Positions 7,948 to 17,582 of a stretch of DNA of 64,000 nt are shown here, one piece after another. The stretch comes from Methylobacterium terrae (GTDB lineage Bacteria > Pseudomonadota > Alphaproteobacteria > Rhizobiales > Beijerinckiaceae). Made by a program: the position numbers and the translations under genes. The stretch is from assembly GCF_003173755.1 (NCBI RefSeq), contig NZ_CP029553.1, positions 2,616,501-2,680,500 on the forward strand, in the 5' to 3' direction. The notes beneath the pieces are model-generated. The model was not told the DNA's origin. It saw only the letters and a program-made list of their open reading frames with translations, and did not search any database. Each line of letters begins with the position of its first letter. Within the stretch, counting starts at the first letter, position 1.

Positions 7948-10470
7948 TCATGCCAGCGCCTCGTCGAGCAGCGCCGCCTCGGCCTCGGCCAGGATCTCGT
8001 CCGCCCCTTCGCCGTAGACGCGCTCGCGCCCGATCTCGAGCATCACGTTCACGGAGAGCGGCGACACCCGGTCGAGGGCCTTGTGGATGATTCGCCCCTG
8101 GATGCGCGCAAGCATCATACCGAGGCGGGCCACGTCGAGGAGTCCGGTTGCCGCATCCTGCCGCGCCGCCCGCAGCAGCAGGTGGCCGGGCTGGTGCTTG
8201 CGCAGCACGTCGTAGATCAGGTCGGTCGAGATCGTGACCTGGCGCCCGGTCTTGCGCAGGCCCGGATGACGGCGCTCGATCAGCCCGGCGATCACCGCGC
8301 ATTGCCGGAAGGTGCGCTTCATCATCGCCGATTCGTCGAGCCACTCCTCGAGGTCGTCGCCGAGCATGTCCTCGGCGAACAGGCGATCGAGGAAGCCGGG
8401 CTCGCGGGCGATGCGCTCCGACAGGTCGCGGGTGCAGAAGACCGCGAGGCCGTAATCGTTGGCGGCGAACCCGAGCGGCCGCATCCCGGCCCGTTCCAGC
8501 CGCCGCGTCAGCAGCATGCCGAGCGTCTGGTGGGCGAGACGCCCCTCGAACGGGAAGCAGGCGAGGTAGTAGCGGTTCGCCCGCGGAAAGGTCTCGACCA
8601 GGAGGTCGCGCGGGCCCGGCAGCACCGAGCGGCGGCGCTGCTGCACCAGGTAGTCGGCCACCTGCGCCGGCAGCCGGTCCCACTCGAACGGATCGGCGAT
8701 CAGCGCCCGCACCCGGGCGGCGAGGAACGTCGAGAGCGGGAATTTCGAGCCGGCATAGCTCGGGATCGCCGGGTCGGTGCCGGGCGGCCCGCGGGTCACC
8801 AGGGCCTCGTCCTCGTGCAGGCCCTCGAAGCGCAGGATCTCGCCGGCGAACAGGAAGGTGTCGCCGACCGTCAGCGTCTCGGCGAAATCCTCCTCGATCT
8901 CGCCGAGCACGCGCCCGCCCGCCGGCAGCACCGAGCCGGGCTTCGCCCGGTTGCGTCGGGCGAGCCGCACCTTGACGGTGGTCGATTCGATGATCGTGCC
9001 GACATTCATCCGGTACTGCTGCGCGGTCCGCGCGTCGCGCACCCGCCACAGCCCGTCCGGCCCGCGCAGGATCTTGGCGAAGCGCTCGTAGGCGCCAAGC
9101 GCGTAGCCGCCGGTGGCGACGTAGTCGAGGACGAGCAGGAAGTCGTCGCGGGTCAGGTCCGCGTAAGGGGAGGCGGCCCGCACCTCGTCGTAGAGCGCGT
9201 CCTCGCCGAACGGCCCGGCGCACGCCATGCCGAGCACGTGCTGGGCCAGCACGTCGAGGGCGCCGATGCGGGGATCGGGCGTGTCCTGCGCCGCCTCCTC
9301 GACGGCGTCGAGGGCGGCGCGGCATTCGAGCATCTCGAAGCGGTTGGCCGGCACCAGGTAGGCCTTCGAGGGCTCGTCCATCCGGTGGTTGGCCCGCCCG
9401 ATCCGCTGCATGATCCGGCTCGCGCCCTTCGGCGCACCGATGTTGATCACGAGGTCGACGTCGCCCCAGTCGATGCCGAGGTCGAGGGTCGCGGTGCAGA
9501 CCACGGCGCGCAAGACGCCCGCCGCCATCGCGGCCTCGACACGGCGGCGCTGCGTGGCGTCGAGGGAGCCGTGATGGAGGGCGATCGGCAGGCCGTCGTC
9601 GTTGAGGTTCCAGAGTTCCTGGAAGGTGTATTCGGCCTGGAGCCGCGTGTTGACGAAGACCAGCACCAGCTTGTGCCGGCGGATCAGGTCGTAGACCGCC
9701 GGCATCGACTGCCAGGCGGTGTGCCCGGCGAGCGGCAGGGTGCGGCCGGTCTCGAGCATGTGCAGGTCGGCGCGCGCCCCGCCCGCCACGGTGATGAGGT
9801 CGGCCATCGCCGCGTCGGGATGCTGCGGCACCAGGTAGCGCCGGAGCGCGTCGGGCTCGCGCACCGTCGCCGACAGGCCGGTCGTCGCGAGGCCCGGGGC
9901 CAGCCGGTGGAGCCGCGCGAGGCCGAGGCTCAAGAGGTCGCCGCGCTTCGAGGTGACGAGGGCGTGCAATTCGTCGAGCACCACCCGCTTGAGGCCGCGG
10001 AAGAGCTCCGCCGCCTCGCGGTGGGCCACCAGCAGGGCGAGCTGCTCGGGCGTGGTCAGCAGGATGTGGGGCGGGCGCGCGACCTGGCGGCTGCGCTTGT
10101 GCGACGGCGTGTCGCCGGTGCGGGTCTCGATCCGGACCTTCGCGTCGAGGCCGATCCCCGCGACCGGCGCCTCGAGGTTGCGGGCGATGTCGACCGCGAG
10201 CGCCTTGAGCGGCGAGATGTAGAGGGTGTGTAGCCCTCCCTTGCCGTCGCCCTCCGCCAGCTCCACCAGGGTGGGGAGGAAGCCCGCCAGCGTCTTGCCG
10301 GCCCCGGTCGGCGCGACGAGCAGGGCCGAGCGCCCGGCCCGCGCCGCCGCCAGCAGGGCGAGCTGGTGCGGCCGCGGCGTCCAGCCGCGCTCCGCGAACC
10401 AGGCCGCGAAGGCGGCGGGAAGGGCGGGGGATGCGGGGACGGGCGGCGGGGGGGAGCGTTTCTTCGGCAC
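7948..10470 (-). CDS. Ligase-associated DNA damage response DEXH box helicase
   Basis: An 840-residue superfamily 2 helicase of the Lhr-like type. Walker A is TGAGKT at 55-60, and the Walker B/DEXH motif is DELH near residue 166. The second RecA-like domain contains ATLDLGIDWGDVD and QRIGRANHR. A long C-terminal region, with an LVQQRRRSVLPGPRDLL-type segment, is typical of the family. I chose the GTG at 10470 because GGAGGGC directly precedes it and the length fits the family; the frame continues open upstream, but that DNA overlaps divergent arfB. It probably unwinds DNA in the same repair pathway as PdeM. Confidence 0.87.
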   Translation of the reverse strand: MPKKRSPPPPVPASPALPAAFAAWFAERGWTPRPHQLALLAAARAGRSALLVAPTGAGKTLAGFLPTLVELAEGDGKGGLHTLYISPLKALAVDIARNLEAPVAGIGLDAKVRIETRTGDTPSHKRSRQVARPPHILLTTPEQLALLVAHREAAELFRGLKRVVLDELHALVTSKRGDLLSLGLARLHRLAPGLATTGLSATVREPDALRRYLVPQHPDAAMADLITVAGGARADLHMLETGRTLPLAGHTAWQSMPAVYDLIRRHKLVLVFVNTRLQAEYTFQELWNLNDDGLPIALHHGSLDATQRRRVEAAMAAGVLRAVVCTATLDLGIDWGDVDLVINIGAPKGASRIMQRIGRANHRMDEPSKAYLVPANRFEMLECRAALDAVEEAAQDTPDPRIGALDVLAQHVLGMACAGPFGEDALYDEVRAASPYADLTRDDFLLVLDYVATGGYALGAYERFAKILRGPDGLWRVRDARTAQQYRMNVGTIIESTTVKVRLARRNRAKPGSVLPAGGRVLGEIEEDFAETLTVGDTFLFAGEILRFEGLHEDEALVTRGPPGTDPAIPSYAGSKFPLSTFLAARVRALIADPFEWDRLPAQVADYLVQQRRRSVLPGPRDLLVETFPRANRYYLACFPFEGRLAHQTLGMLLTRRLERAGMRPLGFAANDYGLAVFCTRDLSERIAREPGFLDRLFAEDMLGDDLEEWLDESAMMKRTFRQCAVIAGLIERRHPGLRKTGRQVTISTDLIYDVLRKHQPGHLLLRAARQDAATGLLDVARLGMMLARIQGRIIHKALDRVSPLSVNVMLEIGRERVYGEGADEILAEAEAALLDEALA

Positions 10471-10542
10471 GCCCTCCGATGTAGCGCGCGCAAACGTTTC
10501 GTGGGATGGCGGCGGTCGCGAACTGTTCTCGGGAGCGCCGTC

Positions 10543-10968
10543 GTGGGTCTCGCATGCACGCCCTGGATCACCCTCGACGAGTCCGAGCTCGACGAGAGCT
10601 TCGTGCGCGCCTCGGGGCCTGGCGGCCAGAACGTCAACAAGGTCTCGTCCGCGGTGCAGCTGCGCTTCGACGTCCGCCGCTCGCCCTCGCTGCCGAACGC
10701 GGTGGCGATCCGCCTGATGAAGCTCGCCGGACGGCGGCTCACGGCGGACGGCGTGCTGGTGATCACCGCCCAGACCCACCGCACCCAAGAGCGCAACAGG
10801 GCGGAGGCGCGCGAGCGCCTGGCCGACCTCGTGCGCGAGGCCGCCGTGCCCCCGACCCCGCGCCGCCCGACCCGCCCGACGCTCGCCTCGAAGAAGAGGC
10901 GGCTCGAGGACAAGGGACGGCGCGGCGACGTCAAGAAGCTCCGGGGCGGCAAGCCGGGGATGGAGTGA
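10543..10968 (+). CDS. arfB: Alternative ribosome-rescue factor ArfB (peptidyl-tRNA hydrolase)
   Basis: A 141-residue protein with the release-factor GGQ loop (SGPGGQNVNK; Gly27-Gly28-Gln29), followed by a Lys/Arg-rich C-terminal tail (KKRRLEDKGRRGDVKK) that in ArfB inserts into the empty mRNA channel. It lacks the codon-recognition domains of RF1/RF2, as ArfB should. It hydrolyses peptidyl-tRNA on ribosomes stalled without a stop codon. The start is the GTG at 10543 with GGGAG seven bases before it. It is transcribed divergently from the helicase gene. Confidence 0.88.
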   Translation: MGLACTPWITLDESELDESFVRASGPGGQNVNKVSSAVQLRFDVRRSPSLPNAVAIRLMKLAGRRLTADGVLVITAQTHRTQERNRAEARERLADLVREAAVPPTPRRPTRPTLASKKRRLEDKGRRGDVKKLRGGKPGME

Positions 10969-11109
10969 CGATCGGTTCGATCGGCCACGGGAAACGACGA
11001 TGGCGGGTGTCGGGACTGTCGCCGACCTGCCCCTGTCGGCGACGGCCCTGCGTCACCGAACGGTCGCGATGCCGTGATTCGCTGCCCGTTCGACGACGGA
11101 GACCGGGCG

Positions 11110-12858
11110 ATGACCGAGCGGACGACCTTGACGCGGCGCGACACGGTGGCGGGCGCGGCCGCCCTGGCGCTCGCCCCCCTGGGACATGATCTGGCGGCCC
11201 GGGCGCAGGGCGGCAGCGCTCCCGCGCAGGCCACCGGCCAGGCAATCGGCATCGTCTACGAAGATCGCGGGGCCAAGGGCCGGCGCGGGCCCGGCGATCC
11301 GGGCCTTCCCGACGTGCTGGTCTCGAACGGCCGCGAGGTGGTCCGCACCGACGCCGAGGGACGCTACGCCCTGCCGGTCGGGGACGAGGCGGCGCTCTTC
11401 GTCGTCAAGCCCAGCGGCTTTGCCCTGCCGCCCGGGCCCGACGGCCTGCCGCGCTTCTCCTACCTGCACCAGCCCGCCGGCACGCCTCCGGACCTGGCCT
11501 TGCGCTATCCCGGCATCGCGCCGACCGGGCCGCTGCCGGCCTCCGTCGATTTCGGCCTGGTGCGCAGCCCGGAGAGCGGCGACTTCGACGTCGTGCTGTT
11601 CACCGATCCGCAGCCGGAGAGCCACGCCGAGCTGACCTTCGTGCGCGACACCGCGGTCGCCCGGCTGCTCGGCACCAGGGGCGAATTCGCCAAGGCCGCG
11701 TTCGGCATGACGACCGGCGACGTGCTGTTCGACGACCTGTCGCTCTATCCGCGCCAGAACCGGATCATGGCGCAGATCGGCGTGCCGTGGTTCCACATCG
11801 GCGGCAACCACGACCTCAACTTCGAGGCGCCGGACGCGCGCCACGCCCGCGAGACCTTCAAGCGCACCTTCGGGGCGCCGTACTACGCGCTGGAACACGG
11901 CGGCGTGCTGTTCGTGATGCTCGACAACGTCCACTACCTCGGCGCCGCCACCGCGACGGCGGGGCGGGGCGGGCGCTACGAGGGCCGGATCGGCGAGCGC
12001 CAGCTCGCCTTCGTCGAGAACCTGCTGCGGCAGGTTCCGGCCGACCGCCTGGTGGTGGTGGCGATGCACATCCCCCTCGTCACCGATCTCGGCCCCGACG
12101 ACCCCGGCATCAGCACCGCCGACCGGGCGCAGCTCCTGGCGCTGCTCGCCGGGCGTCCGTCGCTCAGCGTGTCGGGCCACACCCACACCACCGAGCACCA
12201 TTATCTCGGGCCGGACGGCCGACCCGGAGCGACGGGCGAGGACGCCCACCACCATCACATCCTCACCGCCGTCTCGGGCTCGTGGTGGAGCGGGCCGCCG
12301 GACCGGCGCGGCATCGCCACCGCCGACAGCCGCGACGGGACGCCGCACGGCTTCCACGTGCTGAGCGTCGCCGGCGGGCGGCGGTACACCACCCGCTACG
12401 TCCCGGCGAGCGACGATGCGGGCCGCCAGATGCGGATCGTGCTGGAGAGCCAGTTCCACTCGGCCGACCTCGCGCGCCTGCCCGACACCCGGCTCTACGA
12501 GCTGCTCGGGTCGACGATCCCGGCCGAGAGCGCCGGTGCGACCAACGTGGTGGTCAACCTGTTCGACGGCGGACCGCGCAGCCGGGTGTCGTTCCGGATC
12601 GGCGACCGCCCGCCCGTGCCGATGGCGCGGGTGCGCCGGCCGGACCCGTTCGTCGTCGCGCTCTACGCCCGCAACGCCGCGACCCGGAAATCCTGGGTCA
12701 AGGCGGAGCCGTGCTCGCACCTCTGGGTCGCGCGCCTTCCGCGGGACCTGCAGGCCGGCACCCACCGCCTCACCGTCGAGGCTACGGACGAGTACGGCCG
12801 GCCGCACCGCGACGGGCTGGTGCTCGAGCTCGTGGACGGGGCGGCCCGCGCCGGGTAG
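11110..12858 (+). CDS. Tat-exported calcineurin-like phosphoesterase
   Basis: A 582-residue protein. The N-terminus has a twin-arginine signal (TRRDTVAG, Arg9-Arg10) followed by a hydrophobic stretch ending near ARAQ, so it should be exported folded. A short beta domain comes first (residues about 45-140, carboxypeptidase-regulatory-like). The catalytic metallophosphoesterase follows, with FTDPQ, GDVLFDD, GGNHD, MHIP and SGHTHTTEH motifs, and then a C-terminal beta domain. This three-part order matches the MetallophosN-Metallophos-MetallophosC family. The substrate is unknown. ATG 11110 is preferred over 11074 because it places the RR motif near the N-terminus. Confidence 0.85.
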   Translation: MTERTTLTRRDTVAGAAALALAPLGHDLAARAQGGSAPAQATGQAIGIVYEDRGAKGRRGPGDPGLPDVLVSNGREVVRTDAEGRYALPVGDEAALFVVKPSGFALPPGPDGLPRFSYLHQPAGTPPDLALRYPGIAPTGPLPASVDFGLVRSPESGDFDVVLFTDPQPESHAELTFVRDTAVARLLGTRGEFAKAAFGMTTGDVLFDDLSLYPRQNRIMAQIGVPWFHIGGNHDLNFEAPDARHARETFKRTFGAPYYALEHGGVLFVMLDNVHYLGAATATAGRGGRYEGRIGERQLAFVENLLRQVPADRLVVVAMHIPLVTDLGPDDPGISTADRAQLLALLAGRPSLSVSGHTHTTEHHYLGPDGRPGATGEDAHHHHILTAVSGSWWSGPPDRRGIATADSRDGTPHGFHVLSVAGGRRYTTRYVPASDDAGRQMRIVLESQFHSADLARLPDTRLYELLGSTIPAESAGATNVVVNLFDGGPRSRVSFRIGDRPPVPMARVRRPDPFVVALYARNAATRKSWVKAEPCSHLWVARLPRDLQAGTHRLTVEATDEYGRPHRDGLVLELVDGAARAG

Positions 12859-12870
12859 CGCTCAGCCCGT

Positions 12871-12895
12871 GCAGAGGGGCGTCAGGGACCTCTGC
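12871..12895. terminator. Hairpin between two convergent genes
   Basis: GCAGAGG (12871-12877) and CCTCTGC (12889-12895) form a 7-bp stem with an 11-base loop in the gap between the convergent phosphoesterase and Pro/Ala-rich gene. Its position suggests a bidirectional terminator. It lacks a T-run. Confidence 0.35.
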
Positions 12896-12962
12896 TCGGC
12901 CTCATCGCGAAATCTCGCCGCCGAACCGGCGTCCACGTCGTGAACGGCCGGTGCGACGATGC

Positions 12963-13904
12963 TCAGAGCCGGCTCGGGAACGAGATCACCGCGTCGACCG
13001 TGTCCTTGATCGCGCGCCCGGCCGGGGCGAGATCCGGCATCGGCACGCCGAGGAAGCGGGTCGGCTCCTCCGGCGGCGCGGACGGCGCCGGGGCGGCCTG
13101 CGCGGCGGCGGTCCGCTGGTGCGCGTCGCGCCGGGGCGCCGGCTTCTCCGCCACCTTCTCGACCGGACGCTTCTCGGGCGCGGCCCTCTCGCCCTTGACC
13201 TCGCGCACCGGCGCCGGCTTCTGCGCCTTGTCCACCGCCGCCGTCTCGCGCGGTGCGGCGGGCTTCGCCTGAGCGGTCTTCTCGGGAGCGGGCTTGGCCT
13301 CCACCGCCCGGACCGGCGGCAGCGGCGCCGCCTCGGGCAGACGGGGACGCGCCGTCACGGCGGCCTCGCGGGGCGGGCTCGCCGGGCGGGGCGTCGCGGC
13401 GACCGGGCGCGGGGGCTCCGCGGCCTTCGGCAGGGCGGAGGGCATGGGCTGGAACGGGGCGGCGGTCCCGGTCGCGGCGACCTCGGAGGCGGGCGTCCAG
13501 GCGCTCGGCGGGACGGCGGGCTTCGGATCGAGCAGGGCGGCCGGCCGCGCCGCGGGCGGGACCGCGGCGGCCGCCTGCACCGGCACGGGATCCGGGATGG
13601 GCATCGAGGCGGGCGGGATCGCCACCTGCCGCACGGCCGGGGCGGGCGTCGTGCGCAGGGCCGGAACCCCGTCCTTGATCTCGGGCATGTCGGCGACGCG
13701 GCCGAAATGCACCTCGGTCGGCCGCGGCCGCAGCATGTCGCTGAGCGTCGGATAGGCCGCTGCCGCGAGGCCGGCGCAGCCGCCGATGCCGACCACGGCC
13801 AGGGCCGCCAGCACCGCCGGACGGCCGAGGCGCGCGCCGGCGCGCTCGAGCGGGTCCTTGCGCGGCTGGCGCACCTCGGACGGATCGATCTCCACTGGCA
13901 TCAT
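12963..13904 (-). CDS. Pro/Ala-rich single-pass membrane protein, function unknown
   Basis: A 313-residue protein with a short charged N-terminus (about 30 residues), one transmembrane helix near 30-52 (VLAALAVVGIGGCAGLAAAAY), and a long low-complexity region of Pro, Ala and Lys (about 90-270) resembling TonB- or PopZ-like linkers. It ends in a short conserved-looking segment (RFLGVPMPDLAPAGR ... ISFPSRL). I do not recognise a catalytic domain. Most of it should lie in the periplasm and may span the cell wall. Two adjacent ATG codons (13904 and 13901) could both start it. Confidence 0.7.
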   Translation of the reverse strand: MMPVEIDPSEVRQPRKDPLERAGARLGRPAVLAALAVVGIGGCAGLAAAAYPTLSDMLRPRPTEVHFGRVADMPEIKDGVPALRTTPAPAVRQVAIPPASMPIPDPVPVQAAAAVPPAARPAALLDPKPAVPPSAWTPASEVAATGTAAPFQPMPSALPKAAEPPRPVAATPRPASPPREAAVTARPRLPEAAPLPPVRAVEAKPAPEKTAQAKPAAPRETAAVDKAQKPAPVREVKGERAAPEKRPVEKVAEKPAPRRDAHQRTAAAQAAPAPSAPPEEPTRFLGVPMPDLAPAGRAIKDTVDAVISFPSRL

Positions 13905-14093
13905 GGCGCGGGCTCTCCGGTTACCTGCCCTCAACCATGAAGAGAACCGCCGAATCAGGCGTGAAGATGTCGGGGAAAAACGCAAGCCTGTGGATAACGG
14001 GCCGACGACCGGCCCGAGGGGGAGCACGATTGACTCGCCGCGGGGAGGCGGCGCTTGTACCCCGGGGGCGTCGGGATCGGGACGCGAGGACGG

Positions 14094-14822
14094 GTGCAGA
14101 AGAGAGCGATGATCGGCGCCGGGCTGGCCGCGGCCGTCCTGGCGGCCGGAGCCACCGCGTTCCTGGTGAGCCGGCACGGCGCCGGCGGCGGGCAGGGCGT
14201 GGCGGCCTTCCGCGAGGCGCGGGCCTTCGCGGTGTCCGGCCTGCTGAAGCAGGTCGAGGGGCCCTACGCCCTGCTGCTCGGCGATTCGCAGATCGAGCGG
14301 CTGTACCTCCCGAGCCTGTGCGGGCATCCCGTCGTCAACGCGGCGATCGCGGGTACGCGGATCTCCGGCCTGCGGGCCGTGGCCGGCTGGATCGCGCTGC
14401 CGCGACCGCCCGAGACGATCGTGGTGACGATCGGCACCAACGACCTCACCCTGCGCCAGCGCACCGGCCATTCCGACGCGACCGAGCGTTTCCGGGCGGA
14501 GGCCCGCGCCTTGTTCGCCGAGCTGGCACCCCGGGCCCGGCGCGTCGTCGCGACCGCGGTCCCGCCGATCGATGCCGGCCGCCCCGGCGTCACGAAGTTC
14601 TACGACGCCGCCGCCGCCGCCGCCTACTCGGCGATCCTGTCGGAGGAATGCGTCCGGGCCGGCTGCCGCTTCGTCGACGCCTTCGCGGACCTGCGCGACC
14701 CGGCCGGCCTGAGCCGGTCGCCGGACGGGGTCCATCTCGGCCTCGATATGGCGGCGCGGGACGCCATCGCGGCGCGCCTCGAGGCGGCGGCCTGTCCCGC
14801 CGCCCCGGCCCGCTCGCCGTGA
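14094..14822 (+). CDS. Membrane-anchored SGNH/GDSL hydrolase
   Basis: A 242-residue protein. An N-terminal hydrophobic helix (IGAGLAAAVLAAGATAFLV) anchors or exports it. The SGNH motifs follow in order: block I LLLGDSQIE (nucleophilic Ser), block II NAAIAGTRISG, block III TIGTNDL, and block V SPDGVHLG with Asp and His. The family covers esterases, lipases and acyltransferase-like enzymes; the substrate cannot be told. The GTG at 14094 is preferred because GAGGA sits just upstream; an ATG at 14109 and one at 14055 are alternatives. Confidence 0.8.
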   Translation: MQKRAMIGAGLAAAVLAAGATAFLVSRHGAGGGQGVAAFREARAFAVSGLLKQVEGPYALLLGDSQIERLYLPSLCGHPVVNAAIAGTRISGLRAVAGWIALPRPPETIVVTIGTNDLTLRQRTGHSDATERFRAEARALFAELAPRARRVVATAVPPIDAGRPGVTKFYDAAAAAAYSAILSEECVRAGCRFVDAFADLRDPAGLSRSPDGVHLGLDMAARDAIAARLEAAACPAAPARSP

Positions 14823-15087
14823 ATCTCGCGCACATCGCCGCGCGGCGGCAAGTGCCGGGATGTTGTCGCCGACGTTCCGGCAGATCACGGATCCGCGCGG
14901 ATTTCGAACGGGAAATCTTCGGCGGCCTATCCCGGGCACTTGGACAAAGCGCGCCCTTAGGTTAGCAGGGGCGTGTTTCGGGTCTGCCCGATTCGGCTGG
15001 CGCTGCGGGCAGCGCGGTGGGACCATGACGAGCCATCGGGCAGGCACCGGTCTTTCCCGGGCGCGGCGTGATCGAGACGGAGATCTG

Positions 15088-16656
15088 ATGACGGCGCGGA
15101 TCGCGCACCTGTTCGATGGCATCCCGGTCGACGGACCGGGCCGTGCCGTCGACCGTGCGCCGCCGGTGGGCGAGCCCGGGATGAGCGGGCTGCCCTCCCG
15201 CGTGATCCTCGACGCGCTGCCGCAGAAGATCTGGATGCTCGACCGCGACGGCGCGGTGCACTTCGCCAACCGGGCGGCGCGGGAGATCGGTGCGGGCCAG
15301 GGCGAGCCCGACGGCTGGGACGGGGCGGTGCACCCGAAGGACCGCGCCCGGGCGGCGGCGGCGCGCGCCTCGGCGCGCGAAACGGGCCAGCCCTACGACC
15401 TGACGATCCGCCTGCGCGACGCCAGCGGGCGCTGGCACTGGCACCAGACCGACCTGGTGCCGATCCGCGACGGCGCCGCGATCACCGGCTGGATGATGAC
15501 GGCCGCCGACGTCGACGACGTCGTGGCCGACAACCAGGCGCTCGAGGCCACGACCAACCTTCTGCTCCTCACCCACAAGGCCGCCGGCGTCGGACTGTGG
15601 GACTGGAACATGCGCAGCGGCGCCCTCTCCCTCTCGGCGGAGGGCGCACGCCTGCACGGCCTGTCGGCGCAGGCCTGCATCATCACCTCGTCGGCCTGGA
15701 CCGGCCTCGTCCATGCCGACGACCGCTCCACGTTGTGGGACGCGGTGACCAAGGCCGTCACCACCCGCACGCCGTTCTCGGTCGATGTCCGGGTGACGGC
15801 CGAGACCGGCGGCATCCGCTGGATCCAGAGCCTCGGGCGCGTCCTCGACGACGCGCACGGCCTGAGCGGGCGCATCGTCGGCCTCACCCTCGACATCACC
15901 GCCCGCAAGCGGGCCGAGCAGGCGCTGGCCAACGCCAAGGACGGGGCCGAGCAGGCGAACCGGGCGAAGTCGGACTTCCTGGCGATGATGAGCCACGAGA
16001 TCCGCAACCCCCTCAACGCGGTGCTCGGCTACACCGAGCACATGCTCAGCCGCTCGCGCGAGCCGGAGACCCTGCGCCACCTCGCCGCCGTGCAGGAGGC
16101 GGGCGAGATCCTGATCCGGGTCGTCGACGACGTCCTCGACGTGGCGCAGATCGAGGCCGGCCAGGTCGCCCTCGATCCCGAGGCGTTCCTGCTCGCCGAT
16201 CTCCTCGAGGGCACCGCGGCCGTGGCACGGGGCGCGGCATCCCGCAAGGACGTGGCGGTCGAGGTCGTGCGCGATCCCGCGACCCCGACCCTGGTGCTCG
16301 GCGATGTCGGGCGCCTGCGCCAGGTGCTGCTCAACCTCCTCACCAACGCGGTGAAGTTCACGCCGTCGGGCCGGGTCGTGCTGGCGGTGAGCCCCGAGAG
16401 CGGCCGGGGCGGCGAGGGGAGGCTGCGCTTCTCGGTGAGCGACACCGGCATCGGCATGTCGGCGGCGCAGCAGGAGCGGCTGTTCGTGCCGTTCGGCCAG
16501 GGCGACGAATCGATCCGGCGCCGCTTCGGCGGCAGCGGCCTCGGCCTGGTGATCTGCCGCCACCTCGTCGAGCTGATGGGCGGGCAGATCGGCGTCTCGA
16601 GCGAGCCGGGGCGCGGCACGCGGATCTGGTTCTCCGTGCTGCTGCCGCCGGCCTGA
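15088..16656 (+). CDS. Soluble PAS-domain sensor histidine kinase
   Basis: A 522-residue kinase without transmembrane segments. There are two PAS-like domains (about 35-150 and 155-285, the second ending VGLTLDITARKRAEQ). A HisKA dimerisation domain follows, with the H-box FLAMMSHEIRNPLNAVLGY (phospho-acceptor His303), then an HATPase domain with LLNLLTNAVKFTPSG (N box), SDTGIGM (G1), FGQGDESIRRRFGGSGLGL (F and G2) and a terminal GTRIWFSVLLP. It would sense a cytoplasmic signal. No response regulator lies beside it, so its partner is elsewhere. ATG 15088 has GGAGA four bases upstream. Confidence 0.88.
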   Translation: MTARIAHLFDGIPVDGPGRAVDRAPPVGEPGMSGLPSRVILDALPQKIWMLDRDGAVHFANRAAREIGAGQGEPDGWDGAVHPKDRARAAAARASARETGQPYDLTIRLRDASGRWHWHQTDLVPIRDGAAITGWMMTAADVDDVVADNQALEATTNLLLLTHKAAGVGLWDWNMRSGALSLSAEGARLHGLSAQACIITSSAWTGLVHADDRSTLWDAVTKAVTTRTPFSVDVRVTAETGGIRWIQSLGRVLDDAHGLSGRIVGLTLDITARKRAEQALANAKDGAEQANRAKSDFLAMMSHEIRNPLNAVLGYTEHMLSRSREPETLRHLAAVQEAGEILIRVVDDVLDVAQIEAGQVALDPEAFLLADLLEGTAAVARGAASRKDVAVEVVRDPATPTLVLGDVGRLRQVLLNLLTNAVKFTPSGRVVLAVSPESGRGGEGRLRFSVSDTGIGMSAAQQERLFVPFGQGDESIRRRFGGSGLGLVICRHLVELMGGQIGVSSEPGRGTRIWFSVLLPPA

Positions 16657-16701
16657 GGCAGCCGGTTCGGTTTCCCGCCGCGAGACACTATCTAGCCTCC
16701 C

Positions 16702-17442
16702 ATGCAGTGGACGGATGACGGGCTGGTCCTCGGGGCGCGGCGGCACGGCGAGGCCGGGGTCGTCCTCGAACTGATGACGGCCGAGCACGGCCGGCATCTC
16801 GGCCTCGTGCATGGCGGACGCTCGCGCCGGATGCAGCCGGTGCTCCAGCCCGGCAACCTGGTGCGGGCGGTGTGGCGGGCGCGGCTCGACGAGGGGCTCG
16901 GCGCCTACGCGGTCGAGCCGATCGAGAGCGCCAGCGCCCGGCTGATCGGCTCGCGCCTCGCCCTCTACGGCATCGGCTACGCCGCCGGGCTGATGCGGCT
17001 CCTGCCCGAGCGCGATCCCCATCCGGCGCTGTTCGCCGCCGCGAAGGTGCTGATCGCCCACCTGCACGAGCCCGAGGTGGCGCCGGCCCTGATGGTGCGA
17101 TTCGAGCTCGCGATGCTGTCCGAGCTCGGCTTCGGCCTCGACCTCTCGGCCTGCGCCGCCACCGGCACCAACGAGTACCTCGCCTACGTCTCGCCGAAGA
17201 GCGGGCGGGCCGTCAGCGCCGCCGCCGGCGAGCCCTGGCGCGACCGGCTGCTCGCGCTGCCCGACTTCCTGGTCGACCGACCCGACCGGCGCGGCCTCAA
17301 CGTGCCGACCGAGCGGGAGGTCAAGCAAGGCTTTACCTTAACGGGTTATTTCCTCGATCAGCACATCTGGGGCCCGCGCGACACGCCCGAGCCGGAGGAG
17401 CGGGTGCGGTTCGTCGCGCTCGGCACCGCCGGGGCCGGGTGA
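16702..17442 (+). CDS. recO: DNA repair protein RecO
   Basis: A 246-residue protein of normal RecO length. The N-terminal OB-fold begins with MQWTDDGLVLGARRHGEAGVVLELMT, here read as segments before and after GARRH. A helical C-terminal domain follows, with FELAMLSELGFGLDLSACAATG, the region that in other RecO proteins often holds zinc ligands. RecO helps load RecA on SSB-coated single-stranded DNA in the RecFOR pathway. It lies 140 bases upstream of parC on the same strand. Confidence 0.92.
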   Translation: MQWTDDGLVLGARRHGEAGVVLELMTAEHGRHLGLVHGGRSRRMQPVLQPGNLVRAVWRARLDEGLGAYAVEPIESASARLIGSRLALYGIGYAAGLMRLLPERDPHPALFAAAKVLIAHLHEPEVAPALMVRFELAMLSELGFGLDLSACAATGTNEYLAYVSPKSGRAVSAAAGEPWRDRLLALPDFLVDRPDRRGLNVPTEREVKQGFTLTGYFLDQHIWGPRDTPEPEERVRFVALGTAGAG

Positions 17443-17582
17443 GCCCGGTCGGGGCCTGTGCGCGGTCCGGGGAGCCTCAGGCCGGTTGCGCGGACGGGTT
17501 GTCTCCCGTTCCTGGCAATCGGCGAATGTTCGTGTTATGTTCTGGTCTTGAGACCGCCGAAATCGTGAGTTGACGTCCGCCC

